This document shows, piece by piece, positions 26,746 through 37,051 of a stretch of 64,000 nt of DNA (the first letter of the stretch is position 1; each line of letters begins with the position of its first letter). The notes below the pieces were generated by a model. It saw only the letters and a program-made list of their open reading frames with translations. It was not told the DNA's origin and did not search any database. The position numbers and the translations under genes are program-made. This DNA is from Gemmatimonadota bacterium (GTDB lineage Bacteria; Gemmatimonadota; Gemmatimonadetes; Longimicrobiales; Gaopeijiaceae). The stretch lies in the NCBI GenBank assembly GCA_024638325.1, contig JAHEKM010000002.1, positions 1-64,000 on the forward strand, in the 5' to 3' direction.

Positions 26746-27495
26746 TCAACGCCATGTAACCTCCATGGCGAAGAAGTGATCGAAGACCTCTCGGGTCGGG
26801 TGATTGGCCTCGTTGGCTTCGGGGCTGCGGATGTAGAAGTCCAGTTGCACCTGTCCGGGATGTACGGCCCCGGCCCCCGTGGGACCGATCACGTCCGGGC
26901 GTACCGCGAGCGTCTCCCTGTCGCGCATTCCCTGGGTCACCATGAAGTGGATCTGGTAGTCCTCGTGAAGAGGCTCGCCTTCCAGCGTGGCGTCGCCCCA
27001 TCCCCAGCCGGCCACGTAGAGTAGGCTCTTCGGCCAGTTGGCGTCACCGCAACCCGCGTCACCATGCTCGTAGAGCCAAGCCGCGATCCCTCCGTCCTGA
27101 CAGGGAGAGAACTCCTCGAAGCGCTCCAGGGCCACCACGTAGGTACCCTCGGGAAGCTCGAGTGCGGCGCGGAAGGTACCCGTGTTGGAGAGCTCGTTCA
27201 CGTCGACTTCGATGGTGCCTTCCACGGCGCGCAGATTCGTTCCGTCGTCACCCATGTGGTCCCATGGAGAGGCGTCGGAAAGCGTGCCTACGTGGTAGAC
27301 ACGGGAGCCGCTCAGCACGAACCGCCCATCGTAGAGTGGATGTTGGCGGGGCGAGTATACGCCCAACTCCGTTCCGGGCTGGGCGACCTGGAAGGGTACG
27401 GCCTCGGCAGGTGGCGCGCCGTTCTCCGCGGCGCAGCCCGGGAGTGCGACCATCAGAGGAAGGACGCAGCGGGCGACCAGGGTCGGATGGCTCAT
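26746..27495 (-). CDS. Putative lipoprotein, hypothetical
   Basis: MSHPTLVARCVLPLMVALPGCAAENGAPP lipobox. Confidence 0.6.
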   Translation of the reverse strand: MSHPTLVARCVLPLMVALPGCAAENGAPPAEAVPFQVAQPGTELGVYSPRQHPLYDGRFVLSGSRVYHVGTLSDASPWDHMGDDGTNLRAVEGTIEVDVNELSNTGTFRAALELPEGTYVVALERFEEFSPCQDGGIAAWLYEHGDAGCGDANWPKSLLYVAGWGWGDATLEGEPLHEDYQIHFMVTQGMRDRETLAVRPDVIGPTGAGAVHPGQVQLDFYIRSPEANEANHPTREVFDHFFAMEVTWR

Positions 27496-27648
27496 GAAAC
27501 GCTGTGGGTTGCAGAAGGGTTCGAGAACCGTGGAATGGGTCGACAGTCTAACCCACCGGACGGGGCCACGCCGTAGGTGGATCCCTTGGTCGCCGTCCTC
27601 GGTACGACCTGACGCCTCACCGACCACCCCAGACGCGGGGGACTTTCC

Positions 27649-29046
27649 ATGCGACGAAGTTTGGCGGCCACCCTCGTATTGGCGGTGCTTCTCGGCCCGG
27701 CCGCCGTCGGAGCGCAACTCGCCGAAGCCCCGGTCCGATACGAGGACGACTTCCTCAGCTCGGAGTTCCACCAGAGTCGCCGAGAGGCGGTCGCGAGCAC
27801 ACTGCCGCCCGACGGGGTCGCGCTCTTCTTCGCCGCGCCCACGCGGACGCGGTCGAACGACGTCGACTACCAGTATCGTCAGTCGAGCGACCTCCTCTAT
27901 CTCACCGGAAGTGAAGAGCCGGGGACGGTGTTGTTGCTGGCCCCCGGTGGAGTCGTTGTCGACGGACGCCGCGTAACCGAGATCCTGTTCGTCCCACCGC
28001 GCGATCCGGCTAGTGAGGTGTGGGACGGGCGGCGCTACGGAACCGAACGGGCGATGGAGCAGCTGGGTGTCCAGCTCGCGGTGGAGTCCACTCGCTTCGC
28101 CGGCATCGTCCCTCCATTGCTCCGAGAAGCGGACCGGCCGGTCTTTCTGCTACAGCCGTTCGACGCCGTGGAGTCCGACGGCCACCTGGCGCCGCAATTG
28201 AGCGCGACCGGAGGGGCCCTGAGGGCGCGCGGCGGTGCTGACGTGGACTCGTCGCTCCTTCGCCGGACGTTGAATCGGCTTCGCATGGAGAAGACGCCCG
28301 AGGAGATGGTGCTGCTCCAGCGGGCCATCGACATTACCGCGGAGGCTCACCGGGAGGTCATGAGTCAGGTCGAGCCCGGCTGGGCCGAGTACGAGATCGA
28401 GGCACTGCTCGAATACGTCTTCAAGCGGAGTGGATCGGAGGCACCGGGCTTTCAGAGCATCGTCGGCAGCGGCGAGAACTCGGTGATCCTCCACTATGAG
28501 ACCAACCGTCGAACCACCCGACCGGGCGACGTCGTCGTCATCGACATCGGGGCCGAGTACCACGGCTATTCCGCCGACATTACCCGGACCATTCCGGTGA
28601 ACGGGACGTTCTCGCCGGATCAGCGCGCCATCTACGAGATCGTGCTCGAGGCTCAGCGGGCTGGGATCGAGGCCACGCGAGTCGGCAACATGTTCTACGC
28701 GCCGCACCAGGCCGCGGCCCAGGTGCTGGCGACCGGCCTGGCCCGGCTCGGGCTCATTCGTAGCGCGAACGACCAAGCCGGGCTGAGGCGCTTCTTCATG
28801 CACGGCACGAGCCACTATCTGGGACTGGACGTGCACGACGTCGGCACCAACGGGCAGCTCACACCGGGGACGGTGATCACCGTGGAGCCCGGGATCTATA
28901 TCGCCGCCGACGAGGACATCGACCCCCGCTGGTGGAACATCGGCGTCCGCATCGAAGACGACATCCTGGTCACGAACGCCGGCCCGCAGGTCCTGTCCGC
29001 TCGGGCGCCCAGGACGGTTGCCGAGATCGAGGCGTTGATGCGCTGA
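27649..29046 (+). CDS. pepP: Xaa-Pro aminopeptidase, M24 family, secreted
   Basis: VVIDIGAEYHGYSADITRTIPVNG, FFMHGTSHYLGLDVHDVGT, VITVEPGIYI. Confidence 0.9.
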   Translation: MRRSLAATLVLAVLLGPAAVGAQLAEAPVRYEDDFLSSEFHQSRREAVASTLPPDGVALFFAAPTRTRSNDVDYQYRQSSDLLYLTGSEEPGTVLLLAPGGVVVDGRRVTEILFVPPRDPASEVWDGRRYGTERAMEQLGVQLAVESTRFAGIVPPLLREADRPVFLLQPFDAVESDGHLAPQLSATGGALRARGGADVDSSLLRRTLNRLRMEKTPEEMVLLQRAIDITAEAHREVMSQVEPGWAEYEIEALLEYVFKRSGSEAPGFQSIVGSGENSVILHYETNRRTTRPGDVVVIDIGAEYHGYSADITRTIPVNGTFSPDQRAIYEIVLEAQRAGIEATRVGNMFYAPHQAAAQVLATGLARLGLIRSANDQAGLRRFFMHGTSHYLGLDVHDVGTNGQLTPGTVITVEPGIYIAADEDIDPRWWNIGVRIEDDILVTNAGPQVLSARAPRTVAEIEALMR

Positions 29047-29075
29047 CGGCCGCCACGGCCGCCGACGCGTTGCGT

Positions 29076-29543
29076 CTAGTTGAACCCCGCCGGCTCCATC
29101 CTGACGTAGCTGCACGAGCGGCTGTTGATCGCGATCGTCCACTCGATGCGGTCCCCGGCCTGGACGTCGACGCCGCATTGTGGCTCGCCCGGTCCGTCGG
29201 CCACGGCCGGGAAGAAGCCCGCGCCCGTGCCGGCGGGCGGCCGCCCCGAGAGCACATCCCAGGAGATCGCGACCCGCGGTCCCTGTATGTACGCGACGAA
29301 GCTGCCGCGCCGACCCCCCGAGAGGTTTCCGAGCCGGAGACGGGGCGCGTTGCCCCAGCGCGCGAACACCGTCAGGGTCTGATCCGAGCGATTCCAGATC
29401 TGCATCTCGAGCGCGCCCTCCCCGGAATCGTTGCCGACGGGACCGCCTGCCTCCCCGCCGCCCGAGCTGGCACAGCCTGTGGTGAACGCGACGGCGAGCA
29501 TCGCAACGAAGGCGAGGAAGCCGGACCGAGAATGGTTGTTCAT
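29076..29543 (-). CDS. Putative lipoprotein, hypothetical
   Basis: MNNHSRSGFLAFVAMLAVAFTTGCASSGGG lipobox. Confidence 0.6.
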   Translation of the reverse strand: MNNHSRSGFLAFVAMLAVAFTTGCASSGGGEAGGPVGNDSGEGALEMQIWNRSDQTLTVFARWGNAPRLRLGNLSGGRRGSFVAYIQGPRVAISWDVLSGRPPAGTGAGFFPAVADGPGEPQCGVDVQAGDRIEWTIAINSRSCSYVRMEPAGFN

Positions 29544-29618
29544 GGCAGTGCGTGGCTGAGGTGCAGGGTTGCGCGCATCATGCGGTCGCGCTTCGTCGGG
29601 GTCAAGCGGAGTACGGTG

Positions 29619-30659
29619 CTACACATTGAATCGGACGTGCATGATGTCGCCGTCTTGCACAACGTAGTCCTGACCCTCGACCTGCAGCCTCCCGGCGGAC
29701 TTCACCCCGGCCTCCGACCCGAACTCCATGAAGACCTCGTACGGCGTCACCTCCGCTCGGATGAAGCCCCGCTCCAGGTCCGAGTGGATCTTCCCGGCAG
29801 CTCGCTTCGCCTTCGTTCCCCTCCGGATCGTCCAGGCGCGCACCTCGTCCGGCCCGACCGTGAAGAAGGAAATGAGGTCGAGTAGGGCATAGGCCGTGCG
29901 AATGAAGCGGCTCAGCGCGGACTCCGTGAGGCCCAGCTCACGGAGGAACTCCTCTTGCTCACCCGGATCGAGGCTCGCGATGTCGGCCTCGACGCTCGCC
30001 GAGAGCGTGAGACCGGCTGCACCCAGTGCAGAGATGCGCGCCTCCAACTCGGCGGGCATGGGGTCGGCCGCCCGGTTCTCTGCACGGTTGACGGCCACCA
30101 GCAGCGGTCGATCGGAGAGCAGGCCGAAGCCGCGCAGGAGGCTTCGATCGAGGTCCGCCTCGGGCACGAGCCTGAGGGGGCGCTCGGCCTCGAGCGTAGC
30201 CTTCGCGAGCTCGAACGCTGCGATTTCCTGCCCACTGGCTCGCTCCTTCAGGGCCCGCTCGAGCCGCTTCTCCACGATTTCCAGGTCGGCGAAGATGCAC
30301 TCCGCGTGAAAGGCCTCGAGATCGCCGGCCGGGTCCGGTTCGCCCTCGAGCGCCGGGTTGTCGAAATCGCGCAGCACGAGGCACAGTGCTTCCTGTTCGC
30401 GGATCTGTTGAAGGCCGCGTGGCGACAAGCCCTTCTTGTCCGAGCCGTGCTCTCCGGGCACGTCGCAGAACGACATCTCCGCGTACGTCGTCTTCTTCGG
30501 CGAGAACACTTCAGACAGCGCATCGATGCGCTCGTCCGGCACACGCACCGTGCCCAGGCGGACCTCGCCCCCGTAGCCGACCGGTGCGTCCAGCCCGGTC
30601 ATGGTGTTGAACACGGTCGTCTTCCCGGATCCGCCGAAGCCGACCAGACCGATCTTCAA
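29619..30659 (-). CDS. YchF/OLA1-like GTPase with DUF933/TGS domain (divergent)
   Basis: TTG start; KIGLVGFGGSGKTTVFNTMTG P-loop; C-terminus LLDLISFFTVGPDEVRAWTIRRGTKAKRAAGKIHSDLERGFIRAEV as in YchF. Confidence 0.82.
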   Translation of the reverse strand: MKIGLVGFGGSGKTTVFNTMTGLDAPVGYGGEVRLGTVRVPDERIDALSEVFSPKKTTYAEMSFCDVPGEHGSDKKGLSPRGLQQIREQEALCLVLRDFDNPALEGEPDPAGDLEAFHAECIFADLEIVEKRLERALKERASGQEIAAFELAKATLEAERPLRLVPEADLDRSLLRGFGLLSDRPLLVAVNRAENRAADPMPAELEARISALGAAGLTLSASVEADIASLDPGEQEEFLRELGLTESALSRFIRTAYALLDLISFFTVGPDEVRAWTIRRGTKAKRAAGKIHSDLERGFIRAEVTPYEVFMEFGSEAGVKSAGRLQVEGQDYVVQDGDIMHVRFNV

Positions 30660-30687
30660 GTTGCGACCCCTGTGAGGTTTGCAGGCC

Positions 30688-31944
30688 CTATCTGATGGAC
30701 GTATCCACGTCCGTTTCGCCCTCTGAACGGGCGATGATAGCGGCACCGCAGGAGTCGCTGAAGATGTTGACGACGGTTCGGTACATGTCCAGCGGCCTGT
30801 CGATGGCGAGCATGGAGCCGACGATGACGTTGACGTCGGGCCCCGTGAGGCCGATCGCCTCCAGCACGATGAAGATCACGACGAGCCCGGCCGAGGGGAC
30901 GGCGGCGGCGCCGATGGAGGCCAGCAGAGCCGTCAGGACGACGATGGCCTGCTGCGCGATGGTGAGATCGAACCCGAGAGCCTGAGCGATGAAGAGAGCC
31001 CCGGCGCACTCGAAGATCGCCGTGCCGTCCATGTTCACGGTCGCGCCCATGGGCAGCACGAACGACGCGACCTGGTTCGAGACCCCGACCTTGTGCTCCA
31101 CGGTCTGCAGGGAGACGGGCAGCGTGGCACCCGACGAGCTCGTGGAGAACGCGATGAGCATCGGGTCGCGCATGTTACCGAAATGGATGCGCGGCGAGAT
31201 ACGGCCCAGCACGATCAGCAGCAAGGGTAGCGTGACGAACAGGTGGACCGTCAGGCCCGAGAAGATGGTCAGCGCGTACAGGGCCAGTGGCCGGAACGCA
31301 TCGAAGCCGGTCGTGCCCACCATGCGCGTGATGAGCGCGAAGACCCCGATGGGTAGGAAGCGGATGATGCCCGACGTGAGCCTCATCATCACCTCGAAGA
31401 GCGCGTCGAACAGCTCGGTCACGACCGTCTGGCTCTTCCCGGGCAGCGTGGTGATGGCGATGCCGAAGACGATGGAGAAGAAGATCAACGCCAGCATGTC
31501 GGCCGAGGCGGCGGCCTGGAACACGTTGTCCGGCACGACGTCGAGCAAGAGCTCGACCGGCGACGAGGGCGTCTCGAGCGTGGGCAACTCGGCCTGGGTC
31601 GTGTCCGTCATGTTCGCGCCGATGCCCGGTCGGATCAGGTTGACCATGAAGAGCGCCACCATGGTCGCCAGCAGACTCGACAGCAGGTAGTAGCCGAGCG
31701 TCTTGGAGAAAAGCCGTCCGAGTGCGCGGCCTCCCCCGACCGAAGCGACCCCGGAGATGATGGACGTGAGCACCAGCGGCACGATGATCATGCGGAGGAG
31801 CCGCATGAAGAGATCGCCGATCCATCCGACGCGATCCGCGGCGGGTGCGCCGAAGACGAAGCCGACCACGGCACCGAGCAACATCGCGATGAGCACCTGC
31901 CAATGCAGGCGACGGTACCAAGGGAGGTCCGGGCGGTCTTCCAT
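30688..31944 (-). CDS. Dicarboxylate/amino acid:cation symporter (DAACS family)
   Basis: FSTSSSGATLPVSLQTVEHKVGVSNQVASFVLPMGATVNMDGTAIFECAGALFIAQ. Confidence 0.93.
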   Translation of the reverse strand: MEDRPDLPWYRRLHWQVLIAMLLGAVVGFVFGAPAADRVGWIGDLFMRLLRMIIVPLVLTSIISGVASVGGGRALGRLFSKTLGYYLLSSLLATMVALFMVNLIRPGIGANMTDTTQAELPTLETPSSPVELLLDVVPDNVFQAAASADMLALIFFSIVFGIAITTLPGKSQTVVTELFDALFEVMMRLTSGIIRFLPIGVFALITRMVGTTGFDAFRPLALYALTIFSGLTVHLFVTLPLLLIVLGRISPRIHFGNMRDPMLIAFSTSSSGATLPVSLQTVEHKVGVSNQVASFVLPMGATVNMDGTAIFECAGALFIAQALGFDLTIAQQAIVVLTALLASIGAAAVPSAGLVVIFIVLEAIGLTGPDVNVIVGSMLAIDRPLDMYRTVVNIFSDSCGAAIIARSEGETDVDTSIR

Positions 31945-32001
31945 GGCGGCGACCTTAGGAGTCGGAGGTCGCGGCTGCAAGGAGAAGGCGCGTGGCTATG
32001 C

Positions 32002-34071
32002 TCAGCTCGGTCTGCTCACGACGGCACGCTCGATGACGGCGCCCTCGAGTATCCGGTCCAGGACATCTTCGCCCACGACGACCCGGCCCATCACCGTGTA
32101 GTCGTGGTTCAGCCGCGGGTTGTGGACCAGGTTCACGAAGATCTGGCCGTCGCCCGTGTCCCGGCCACGCGTGGAGAGCCCGACCGTCCCGCGCCAGTGG
32201 GCTACGCCGCCGACCTCGTCGCGCGTGTACGGTCCGTCACCCTCGTACTCGTTCGCGCCCGGGCTTCCTCCCTGGATGACGAAGTTGGGCGCCCATCGAT
32301 GGAAGGTGAGCCCGTCGTAGTAGCCATCCTCTGCCAGGCGCACGAGGCGGGCCACGTTGGTGGGGGCCTGCTCGGCGTACAGCTCGATGACGAGGGAGTC
32401 CCCCCCCGCCATGTGCAGCGTGAGCCTCGCGTCCTCGAGTGAGCGCAGTTCGGTCAGCGTCGGCACTGGAGCGCGGGGCAGGGGGCGGGGGTCGATGGTG
32501 GGCGAGCCTCCCGTCCAGATCGTAAAGATGTCGGCGGCTCGCTCCGCGACCACGACATCGTAGTCCGAGAGGAGCGGCGTGAGCCGGCCAGTCAGCGACG
32601 CGTCGCCGAGGTCGGCGATGCGTGCGAGCAGGGCCAAGCGGGCGTCGCGCCACGTCTCGCGCTGCTCCTCGGAGATCCGCTCGAGGGCCGACATTAGGGA
32701 GAGACTCGCGAGCGCACGGTTCGGAGCGCCTTCGAGGAGGCCGGACACCGTCATGAGGAGCTGAGGGTCGTTCGAGCTCAGCTGCTCGAACAGCAGGTCG
32801 TCGATCGCGTGCCCCTCGAGGCTGAAGAGCCCTGGCAGGGCCGCGGTCCGCACGTTGGGAGCGTCGTCACTCGCCAGCGTGGCCAACGCATCGCCGTCCC
32901 GCATCACCCCGGCCGCCCGAGCGGCCCAGGCTCGTACGAAGGGGCTCGGATGCTCGACGAACTGCGGCAGATAGCGGGCGGCGGCGGACGCGTCCACGGC
33001 TGCGAGCGACAGCAGTGCCTGGGCGGCCGGCTGCCATGCTCCGGTGCCCAGTGACGAGGCGGCCGCTACGAGCGCCAACCTCTGGGCGCTGAAGTTGGGG
33101 CAGCCGCGACCGAGGGCCTCGAGCGCGACGATCCGCACGGGCGCGGGTCGCGCTGGGTCGGCCGCGGCGATGAGCTGGTCGCAGCGCGCCGCGGTCCGCG
33201 ACAGCGCGGCCACGTATCGAACGGCGGCGATGGCGACGCGCGGAGACGGGTCGGCGAGCGCGCGCCGGACCAGGACCTCCCTGCGCGCCGGTGAGACGGC
33301 GGCGAGGTAGTCGAGCACCACCCGCCTCACCTCGGGCTCGATATCGTCGAACGCGGCTTCCATGAGATCCAGCGACAGACGTCTCGGCGGCCCGAGCGCC
33401 ATGGCCGCGAGTGCACGGATGCGCCCGGCGTCGCCTCCTGGGGGCGGCGGCTCTTCGATCGAGCCGCGGCGGAGGAGCGTGGTGAGCAGGTCGGCGGCCG
33501 GTCGGCTCAAGCCGTCGCCCTCTGAGAGCCGGACGAGGGACTCGAATCCGAGCGCCACGCCGAGCAGGGTCTCCTCAGGCTGATTCTCGCCGTCGCCGCC
33601 CAGCACCACGAGGGCCTCGGTGACTCGACGTCTCCCGATGGCGTCGAGCCTCAGTCTGCCGAGAGAACGAGCGAGCTGGCCACGGACCGCCGGGTCCTCC
33701 TCGGACTCCACGCGAGCCAGGAGGGGCTCCAGGACCGCCCGCCCGTCGACACCGTGGACCGACTGGGCCAGCGCTTCCGCGGCCGCAGAGCGCACGCCCG
33801 CGTCGACGTCCGCGAGGTGCCTCGCGATAGGCTCCGACAGGGAGGGCCGCTCCAGCCTTCCGAGCGCGCGAACGGCCTGGCGTCGTTGCAGGGCATCCTC
33901 GGCGGTCGTGGCTTCGAGGAGAAGGTCGAGCGCGTCGCCGTCCACTGGACGGGCATCCTCCGCGTCCAGCAGAAGCTGATAGGTGTCGCCCGAGCGGATC
34001 GGTCGCCCGGCATCCGGGACGCAAGCTGCAAGGCCCGCAACCGTGAGGAGGAGCCACGCCGTAGATCTCAT
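32002..34071 (-). CDS. Lipoprotein: HEAT repeats fused to C-terminal cyclophilin-type peptidyl-prolyl isomerase
   Basis: Lipobox AGLAAC; HEAT-like repeats; C-terminus IELYAEQAPTNVARLVRLAEDGYYDGLTFHRWAPNFVIQGGSPGANEYEGDG. Confidence 0.85.
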   Translation of the reverse strand: MRSTAWLLLTVAGLAACVPDAGRPIRSGDTYQLLLDAEDARPVDGDALDLLLEATTAEDALQRRQAVRALGRLERPSLSEPIARHLADVDAGVRSAAAEALAQSVHGVDGRAVLEPLLARVESEEDPAVRGQLARSLGRLRLDAIGRRRVTEALVVLGGDGENQPEETLLGVALGFESLVRLSEGDGLSRPAADLLTTLLRRGSIEEPPPPGGDAGRIRALAAMALGPPRRLSLDLMEAAFDDIEPEVRRVVLDYLAAVSPARREVLVRRALADPSPRVAIAAVRYVAALSRTAARCDQLIAAADPARPAPVRIVALEALGRGCPNFSAQRLALVAAASSLGTGAWQPAAQALLSLAAVDASAAARYLPQFVEHPSPFVRAWAARAAGVMRDGDALATLASDDAPNVRTAALPGLFSLEGHAIDDLLFEQLSSNDPQLLMTVSGLLEGAPNRALASLSLMSALERISEEQRETWRDARLALLARIADLGDASLTGRLTPLLSDYDVVVAERAADIFTIWTGGSPTIDPRPLPRAPVPTLTELRSLEDARLTLHMAGGDSLVIELYAEQAPTNVARLVRLAEDGYYDGLTFHRWAPNFVIQGGSPGANEYEGDGPYTRDEVGGVAHWRGTVGLSTRGRDTGDGQIFVNLVHNPRLNHDYTVMGRVVVGEDVLDRILEGAVIERAVVSRPS

Positions 34072-34113
34072 GACCAGGCGAGACCGCGCCCGGGGATCCC
34101 AGGCGGGAGGTCC

Positions 34114-34779
34114 CTAGAACGTCTCCAGCTTGTGGAAGACCTCGGTTCCGTTCTTGAACCAGTGCTCGCGGAACGGATACGGCGACACCTCTTGGCGTAG
34201 CAGATCCGTCGTGATCGGGTGCGGGAAGAGGGTCATCTCTCCTCCCTCGTTCTCGTGCACCGTGTAGTCACCGCTGATCTGCAGGATGGTCCGGAGGCGC
34301 TCCGAACCGTTCATCATGTAACCCTGCAGCAGATGGGTCGTCGTTTCCCAGGCACCCGGGGTGACGCTCAGGTCGAGGATGGGCGCGCCGCTCCCGAAGA
34401 TGCGCACTCGGATTCGCTCGTGCGTCTCGATGAACTGCGCATCGATGCTCTGCTCGTGGTACGGGAAGTGGAACCGCTCCGCCTTGATGCGGCGGGCCTC
34501 CTCGGACGACGTTGCGGCCAGGAACGGGTACAGGCCGGCCTTGGCGTGCTGGCCCCATGCGGCGACCGCTGGAGGCACGATGACCGCGAACATCAGTTCC
34601 GTATACGGACCCACGACGCTGTCGTCGAACAGGAAAGCGTTCACGGAGAGCACGCTGCGTTGGTGGCGCACCTCGATGGGCTCCAGATGGTCCGGGAGCA
34701 GAGCGCGTGCGTCGGCCGTGGCCATCTCGAAGAACGCGCTGACCCCTGTGTGGAAGCGGTAGCTTCCGACTACTGACAC
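34114..34779 (-). CDS. Acetoacetate decarboxylase-like protein
   Basis: 221-aa ORF with ADC-like pattern (RFHTGVSAFFEMATADARALLPDHLEPIEVRHQRSVLSVNAFLF); overlaps the upstream oxoamine synthase gene. Confidence 0.5.
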   Translation of the reverse strand: MSVVGSYRFHTGVSAFFEMATADARALLPDHLEPIEVRHQRSVLSVNAFLFDDSVVGPYTELMFAVIVPPAVAAWGQHAKAGLYPFLAATSSEEARRIKAERFHFPYHEQSIDAQFIETHERIRVRIFGSGAPILDLSVTPGAWETTTHLLQGYMMNGSERLRTILQISGDYTVHENEGGEMTLFPHPITTDLLRQEVSPYPFREHWFKNGTEVFHKLETF

Positions 34780-36104
34780 AGGCCGTACCTCCCCAGGACC
34801 TTCGCAATCTTCTCCGCGCCCTCCTCGAGGTCCGCCCGGGTGTGGGCGGCGGAGATCGACATGCGGAAGCGCGACTTGTGCTTGCCGACTGCCGGATATC
34901 GTACCGGGTTGATGAAGATGCCCTCGCGCATCAGCTCCTCCCCGATCATGAAGATGCGGGCGTCGTCACGCACCATGATCGGGATGACGTGTGACGTGGA
35001 GTCGCCCTGCGGGACGCCCGCGTCGGTGAGGAGCTTCTGCATGGTGGCGACGTTCTCCCACAGCTTCGTGCGCAGCTCGGGCTCCTTGCTGGCCAGCTCG
35101 AGCGCCTTGCGCAGGCCGGCCACGACCACGGGCGAAAGCGCGCAGGAGAAGAAGCGTGAGCGGGAGAATCCGCGCAGGTAGTTGATCAGCCTCTGCGGCC
35201 CGGCGACGTATCCGCCCTGGCCCCCGAGACTCTTGGAGAAGGTCCCGAGGTGGATGTCGATCTCGTCTTCGACGCCCTGGTCCTCGGCGACGCCCTTTCC
35301 TGTGGGTCCGAACACGAACGCGGAGTGGGCCTCGTCGATCATGAGGCGCGCGCCGTGCTTCCGGCACACCTCGATGAGCTCGGCGAGCGGCGGGACGTCG
35401 CCGTCCATCGAATAGACACCTTCGACGATGACCAGCTTCTTGCCGTCGAATCCCGAGAGCTTGCGGTCGAGGTCATCGGCCCGGTTGTGCCTGAAGAAGC
35501 GAGACTTGGCCTTCGACAGGATCATGCCGTCGACGATGCTGGCGTGCGCGAACTGATCGGCAACGATCAGGTCACCCGAGCGCATCAGCCCCGCGATCGT
35601 GCCCACGTTGGCGCTGTACCCGGTCGGGAAGAGGATCGCCGCTTCCGTACCCTTGAAGGCCGCCATCTCCTCCGCGAACGCCCGATGGAGGGCCGTGGTG
35701 CCGCTGAGGATGGGCGAGCCGGACGAGCCACCACCGTAGACGTCGGTCGCTTCCTTGATCGCTTCCTTGACCTCGGGCCGGTAGGACAGGCCCAGGTAAT
35801 TATAGGAAGCGAAGTTGATCAGCCCCCGGCGCATCTCGCCGGTCTTCGTGTCCTTGATGTCGACACGGGTTCCCGGAGCTGTGTGGAGCGGAAGCTCGTA
35901 GAGGTAGTATCCGGCCGGCTCGACCTGGGAGTACCACTCGTCGAACGGCTCCAGCAGCGCGAACGGATCGTCACCCGCACCGAAATAGAAATTGGTGTAG
36001 TCGTATTCCATCGCCGCCGGGATGGTGGGATTCGTAGATCCCTCACCCTCGACGTCTACACGGCGAACCGAGGTGGTGGCCCCGGCGTTCTTGCTATCAG
36101 ACAT
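34770..36104 (-). CDS. Alpha-oxoamine synthase (KBL/SPT/BioF-type PLP enzyme)
   Basis: NFASYNYLGLSYRPEVKEAI, LMIDEAHSAFVFGPTGKG, HLGTFSKSLGGQGGYVAG (PLP lysine). Confidence 0.88.
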   Translation of the reverse strand: MSDSKNAGATTSVRRVDVEGEGSTNPTIPAAMEYDYTNFYFGAGDDPFALLEPFDEWYSQVEPAGYYLYELPLHTAPGTRVDIKDTKTGEMRRGLINFASYNYLGLSYRPEVKEAIKEATDVYGGGSSGSPILSGTTALHRAFAEEMAAFKGTEAAILFPTGYSANVGTIAGLMRSGDLIVADQFAHASIVDGMILSKAKSRFFRHNRADDLDRKLSGFDGKKLVIVEGVYSMDGDVPPLAELIEVCRKHGARLMIDEAHSAFVFGPTGKGVAEDQGVEDEIDIHLGTFSKSLGGQGGYVAGPQRLINYLRGFSRSRFFSCALSPVVVAGLRKALELASKEPELRTKLWENVATMQKLLTDAGVPQGDSTSHVIPIMVRDDARIFMIGEELMREGIFINPVRYPAVGKHKSRFRMSISAAHTRADLEEGAEKIAKVLGRYGLCQ

Positions 36105-36200
36105 GGTTTTCCCGCTTCATGGGCTGAACGGCGTAACCCTCAATCTCCGGCAAACGCCCCATCGTATCAAGGATCCCGTACGTTTTGTGACAGACGGGTA

Positions 36201-36953
36201 TCAGTCGGCTTCCAGGGACGCGGTCGCGATGGCGTCTTCTGCCGCACCGGCCAGGCGGCTGAACAGCTCCTCCACCACCCGGCGCCGACCGCGGACGATG
36301 TTGCGGTAGAGCGTGCGAACGCCGAAGTACGTGAGGCCCAGCCAAGCGAGCGGCAGCCCGACGAGGGCAATCTCGGACTGCAGGGCGATAGCGAGGGGGA
36401 AGCCGAGGCCGAATCCCACACCTCCACCCACACCACCGCCGATCCCGCCGAACAGACCGCCCGCCAGCTGCGAGAGGTTCTCCTCGACGCGGATCGTCGT
36501 CGCTCCATCCCTCGAGCTCACGACGACGCGCGTCTTCCTGGACGCGTCTGCGTTGCCGCCCTGCCACGTGAGGGTCCGCCCAAGAAGGGAGGGGTGACCC
36601 GGGTCACGCACGGTGCTTTGCAGGACCGCGACAAGGTCCTCGAAGCTCGTCTCCGGGACCTCGCCGGGGAGTACGGTCTCTCGGACGATCCTGCGCTCCG
36701 CGCCCAGGAAGCGGGACCAAGCGGTAGACTCACGGGGTGGCGCGGCGAGCTCGTACGCTGCACGTCTGATATGACGAACGTCGATGCCGGCCTCCGCCGC
36801 CACCTCCTCCAGTTCGGCGAGCGTAAGCCCGGCCGCCCCTGGGTTCATGGGCTCGGACTGCTGCAGCTCCGTGGCTCGCTCCAGGATCTTCCCGATCTCC
36901 TTTTCACCGTACCGACGCGCCTGCGGCGAAGGCTCGGGCATGGTCGACTCCAT
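36201..36953 (-). CDS. Hypothetical protein with Gly-rich TM region
   Basis: MESTMPEPSPQARRYGEKEIGKILERATELQ...GGLFGGIGGGVGGGVGFGLGFPLAIAL. Confidence 0.65.
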   Translation of the reverse strand: MESTMPEPSPQARRYGEKEIGKILERATELQQSEPMNPGAAGLTLAELEEVAAEAGIDVRHIRRAAYELAAPPRESTAWSRFLGAERRIVRETVLPGEVPETSFEDLVAVLQSTVRDPGHPSLLGRTLTWQGGNADASRKTRVVVSSRDGATTIRVEENLSQLAGGLFGGIGGGVGGGVGFGLGFPLAIALQSEIALVGLPLAWLGLTYFGVRTLYRNIVRGRRRVVEELFSRLAGAAEDAIATASLEAD

Positions 36954-37051
36954 CGGATTCGGGCTGGGCGGACTGGACACGATACCTCGCCGGACTACGT
37001 TGGTCACGCCAATAGCGGGACCCCACGGACCCCAGAACGGAACGGTGCCTC

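Noticed and set aside
27515-27535. GGTTCGAGAACC, resembling a tRNA T-arm
   Set aside because: No acceptor/anticodon arms found around it; lies in the upstream region of a lipoprotein gene.
35745-35775. Tandem CGCTTCCTTGAT repeats
   Set aside because: Explained by repeated KEAIKEA-type codons in the oxoamine synthase coding sequence.
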